Below, in pieces: positions 45,666 through 64,000 of a stretch of 64,000 nucleotides of DNA. Under the pieces are notes generated by a model that saw only the letters and a list, made by a program, of their open reading frames with translations, made no database searches and had not been told where the DNA came from. This DNA is from Prinia subflava (Eukaryota; Chordata; Aves; Passeriformes; Cisticolidae), in the NCBI RefSeq assembly GCF_021018805.1, contig NC_086247.1, positions 148,889,285-148,953,284 of the forward strand, written 5' to 3'. The position numbers were made by a program, and so were the translations under genes. Positions within the stretch are counted from its first letter, which is position 1, and every line of letters starts with the position of its first letter.

Positions 45666-47274
45666 AAAAATATGAGTATCATAATAGTGATAATTTTCTG
45701 GTTTCTGTGTGTATGTTTACCAAACCTGAACTAAAGGCAATATGAAATTTTTAAAAAATGGTTTAAAAATGGTTTTCTTTCTTATGCAGGAAACCTTCCA
45801 GCCTTTCATCATGTTTGTGTTATTTCCTAGCAGGAAAGTGGTAACAGGAGCTGGTCTATAACATTAGGTGTTTGCTTTAGGTTTTGGAAGAGAAAGAATA
45901 TGATGTTTATATGAGTCTAGGGATTATTTTTCAATTTCCATGAAAATCTGATCTTCTTAGGCTAAATTGTGAATTTCTGAGAACGCTGCAGTGAGCAAAC
46001 TGCTGCTGAGCCAAAAAGGAAGTGGTGGAGAACCAAACAGGTCCCAGGAGTGACACCAGGACGTTGAGATAAGGAGAAAAGGAAGAATGGGAATGCTCAG
46101 GATGTATGCATTGAGTGAATAAACATTCTAATGAAGAGTAAGTCATGTAAGGAAGAATATAAAGATTTTATTTCCTTAATAACAGTGACTTCTAGAATGC
46201 TGTAGGATTTCCCAGCTTCCTCTGTGTGCTCCTGCATTCTCTCTCATAAGACTTGACAGTCACAGAATTCAAATGTTAAAAAAACTATTAGAAACACACT
46301 GTAGGAATGATTTGGAGCCTGAGAAGAATGATTTTGTCCAGTGGAGAGAAGATGGAAGGAAACATGACACCATAACAGTTAAGAAGAAATGTGGCATAAA
46401 TTCATCTTCATGTCCACAAGGAGTGAACCAAGAACAGGCTGAGGCTGCAGCTCAGGAAATTCAGATGAAGCACAAGAAAACCCTTTTTTGGCAGTGAGAA
46501 CAGTGACACAGTACAAGATGTTACAGATGAAGGTATTGGAATCCCCATCTGTTGCAACTAGGGACTAAATAGACATCTCCAGCAATTACATCAGTGGAGC
46601 TGATGCTGTTTGGGGATAAATGATAATTGGCTTTAGGACATCACCCCCAACCCCATTTTTAAAATATATAATTATACAACTACAATAGAAAATGTTTAGT
46701 ATTAAAAAAAGGCCTCTGTAATCCTCCAGGAAAAGTTGTAATAGGTTCTCTACTTGGGATAAGAGCTACAAAAATTCAAGATATAAAGACATCCATTTTA
46801 AGATCAGATAATCATGGAAAAAATACCCAAAGGATGTGGTAGATTCTACATAGCTTGAAACCAAAAGTGTTGTAGGCTATACATAATTTATGGGCATGAC
46901 TCAGATGCAACTGTTTGAAAATACAGTATTTAGGCTGTTCTTTATGGGATGTGAAACTTGGTGATTTAAAACATGATTTCAATGTTTTGTGTGACTAAAA
47001 TCTCCTGAGATACCATATTCTACGTCTGCATAAGCAAGGCATTCAAGTAAAACAACCCACAGTTTTAGACTCCATCATGTCCAAAATCTGCTGTAAAAGC
47101 CACAAAAATACATCCACATAAATAATGTACAACGAGCCTTTGCAGTGGTTCTCTGGAAGTGCTGTGTCTGTAACTGCAACCCTTGCTGCTGGATTAAAGG
47201 AGAGAAATGACTATTGTGGTATTCATTTTGTCTTTAATTTGATTAATCTAACCAGTAAATACTGGATTTTTGTT

Positions 47275-47480
47275 CAGCTATTAGGGGTAAATTCTTCACT
47301 GTGAGGATGGTGAGGCCCTGGCACAGGGTGCCCACAGATGCTGTGGCTGTCCCTGGGTCACTGGAATTGTCCAAGGTCAGGTTGGAGATGGGGCTTGGAG
47401 CAACCTGGGATGGAAGGGGATGGCACTGCATGAGTTTTAAAGTCTTTTCCAACCCAAACCTTTCCATGATTCTGTGAAAC
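47275..47480 (+). repeat. CR1 LINE 3' fragment
   Basis: 'ttcttcactgtgaggatggt' through 'gggcttggagcaacctggga' to 'ttttccaacccaaacctttc' and 'catgattctgtga' is a well-preserved plus-oriented CR1 3' end. Confidence 0.9.
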
Positions 47481-47844
47481 GCTGCAGTTAAGGAAGAACT
47501 TGGGCCAAGGCAGGTCTCATTTCATAACCACACACTCCACCTGCAGAGGACACTGTTCTGCACTGCGAGAAAAAATTATCTGTATCAAAACAAGCAAAGT
47601 TTAAATCAGCAGAAGTAATAAATATTATCTTCTACTTATCCTTGCAGCCAGCATTGAATAGGAATACCTGAATACATCATTTCATCCCTAACGCCTCATA
47701 GTTCATCTCTCACAGTATTTTTTTTCACTGATTATTAGCACCTTTACTGATCTACCACAAAGATGTAACCAGTCTAAGAAATGGTGTGCCAAGAACAGAG
47801 TCTTGCACACAACTTCATACAGCTCCTCATGCAGTAGATACAGG

Positions 47845-47970
47845 AGATACAAAATATTCTATGCTGGAAGGGACCCACGAGGACGATGGAGTCCAAATTT
47901 TAAGAGAATGCCCCAGCCAGGGATCAAACCCACAACCCGGGAGTTAACAGCACCATGCCCTAACCAACAT
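47845..47970 (-). repeat. tRNA-Ile-derived, CR1-tailed SINE (TguSINE1-like)
   Basis: Read on the minus strand it starts 'gttggttagggcatggtgct', matching the D-arm and anticodon region of tRNA-Ile, and has a B box 'ggtttgatccc' (plus-strand 47,920-47,930). It then passes into a CR1-like tail ending 'gtgggtcccttccagcatag'. The first bases of the tRNA head are missing. The head-to-tail structure matches the passerine SINE family known from zebra finch. Confidence 0.8.
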
Positions 47971-48448
47971 CCCTGTTTCTTAATCGACAAGAATATCCCA
48001 CACAGAGAAATCCCTGGCTATTATCAACGAAGTACAAAACTACCGATAGAAGACCCCCTGATTATTACTGGCAGCTGAAACCGCTGATTTTGTTTATTCG
48101 AGTGGGCCCTTTCTTATTTCAACACATGCCTTTCGCCACCACTCGAGAGGAAGCAAAGTGGCACGAACACACCGCAGGAGCATCAGGAGGTGCACGGGAA
48201 CAAAACAAGAGCAGCGGGACCGGAAAAAGGGACAAACCTGACCCGCCCTGGGGCGGGGCTGAGGCGGCGCCTCATGAGGCGGCAACATGGCGGGCACGGC
48301 CTCAGGGCGGGGCCGCTGGCCACGCCCCCAGCGGCCGCGCGCCCTTGGCCACGCCCACCCCTGCCGCTCGCGTATAAAAGCCTCGCGCGGGCCGGGCGAG
48401 GGGCCGGCACTTCCGGTCGGACATGACGCCAGAGTGTCAACATGCAAG

Positions 48449-62860
<14,412 letters not shown>

Positions 62861-64000
62861 GAACTCACGGCATGTGCCAGTGTTCTGTCACCCTGACAGT
62901 ATAAAAGGGAATTTGCATGTTTTCTCGTGAAACAGTGGGTTGAGGTAAAAATTGATTAAAGAATTCACATTGGCTAACAAGCATTTACTATACAACATCT
63001 TCAGCAGATTGGGTCTGTCTCCTAAATTCCATCTGAAGTTTAATTGCCTGAAGAAGATGGATTCCTGGCAGCTACTGAAAATATGCAAATTTGAATACTA
63101 CTGAAATTGAATATGCTTCACACACGAGAGGTTGGGTTTATCAGGCTCTAGTATAGTTTTAAGAAACTGAGCTGGCATTACCAAGGTTTTGTACAAAAAT
63201 GAATTTTTCTTAGCAGCAGCATATGGGCACAGGACTGTTACAGAATCTGTTACATACTCATGGGGACCAGGAGTAAAGTTGTTTGTGGGTTTTTTGAACA
63301 CCTAAACATGATGTTTGCACAAGTCTGAATCTTTCAAAGAGACTGTTTTTTGAATTTTTTTGCTGTTTCTAACTTTAGTGACATGACCTTGGAACCTGCA
63401 GATGTATAAGGAGTGTGCAGTTGAAACAGATATTAATAAATATAAGAAGCCTGGCTTTCCTTGGAATTAACCTTAGCTTCGTGTGTTAAGATAAAATCCT
63501 GGATACTTTAATTTACTTCTGGAAAAGTCAGAATGTGAAAAATTTCAGTTCAAAATGGAACATGAAAGTGCTGGTCAGCTGTACAGACGTTAGAGGGGGC
63601 CTCTAGTCTTGGCTACAGTGATTCACTAATCTGAGAAATGTGATATCAGAGCCAAATGTGTAAAATTCTGTTTTTTCATTAGTATATAACTTCTTACATT
63701 CTCATTTTAACCATCTGAAGTGTCTGAATATAAAATAAGTGAGGAAATACTGTACTTAGCAAACTGTCAATTAGACAAGATTGCATCATGCTGGAAGTAA
63801 CTTTAACTGCTGTGTTACACACAATGTTACACATTACAGCTGTTATTGCCCATGTCTAGAATTCATTTTTTGAATATTTGTAACAAATCCTCTGCATTTT
63901 AAGAAGTTTCATCTTAGCTACTTTTTATTTAAACTTTGTATTTCTCCAGTAAACTGAAGGTAGAGCTGTTTCTGAGATTCTTTCAGTTATGGGAGTGAGT
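62861..64000 (+). other. WDR48: WDR48 intron 8, start of the portion leaving the window
   Basis: AT-rich intronic sequence. No match to the next expected WDR48 segment (beginning near MELDRSADPPP in the mammalian protein) was found, so the following exon is beyond the right edge. Confidence 0.7.

Larger units (their letters stand above)
34700..48240. other. Intergenic interval between the divergent genes, no gene recognised
   Basis: About 13.5 kb of AT-rich DNA. No open frame here shows a recognisable domain, and no exon chain is supported. It holds CR1 pieces (44.3, 45.6 and 47.3 kb), one SINE (47.85 kb), a G/T-rich tract near 38.03-38.10 kb and a 15-bp tandem repeat at 38.43 kb. Non-coding 5' exons and the promoter of SCN11A probably lie here but cannot be placed. 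Confidence 0.6.

Noticed and set aside
47880..47970. A tRNA-Ile gene
   Set aside because: The anticodon arm is not preserved, the acceptor-stem end is missing and the 3' half runs into a CR1-like tail, so it is a SINE.

Overview
The window is avian nuclear DNA, most likely from a passerine. It carries many short CR1 LINE fragments in both orientations (the 3' signature is a 'cccttccaaccc' block followed by 'attctgtgattctgtg'-type tails). It also has one tRNA-Ile-headed, CR1-tailed SINE of the kind described from zebra finch (TguSINE1). Gene structure is vertebrate: small exons, large AT-rich introns, and one CpG-island promoter. There is no sign of bacterial, plasmid or phage content.

Layout: (1) 1-2,428 is the 3' flank and probable 3' UTR of a minus-strand gene. 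(2) 2,429-33,990, minus strand, is a complete voltage-gated sodium channel alpha subunit, called SCN11A (Nav1.9-like) because it lies next to WDR48. I placed 26 coding exons. They sum to 5,493 nt, exactly 1,830 codons plus stop, and every junction is in phase. All four domains, the DEKA filter residues, the S4 segments, the III-IV linker and a C-terminal IQ motif are present. (3) About 34,000-48,240 is a 14-kb interval with no recognisable gene, containing CR1 pieces and a SINE. (4) 48,240-48,800 is a CpG island with GC boxes, a TATA-like element, an ETS site and YY1-type motifs. (5) 48,449-62,714, plus strand, is the 5' half of WDR48 (UAF1): eight coding exons, 299 codons, running off the right edge. 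The two genes are head-to-head, as in the tetrapod SCN5A-SCN10A-SCN11A-WDR48 block.

The genes are functionally unrelated. One is a plasma-membrane Na+ channel. The other is the WD-repeat activator of USP1, USP12 and USP46. The main points of interest are in the channel. It keeps two AT-AC introns, one U12-type with a clear branch site and one of the U2-dependent ATAAGT type. Its fast-inactivation motif reads LFL instead of IFM. It has Tyr at the domain I tetrodotoxin position, where mammalian Nav1.8/1.9 have Ser. Its domain II voltage sensor is shortened and lacks the outermost S4 arginine. Other observations are a perfect 20-bp inverted repeat, a uniform 19-bp minisatellite, overlapping upstream ATGs and a possible alternative terminal exon in WDR48. 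I found no novel multi-gene system.
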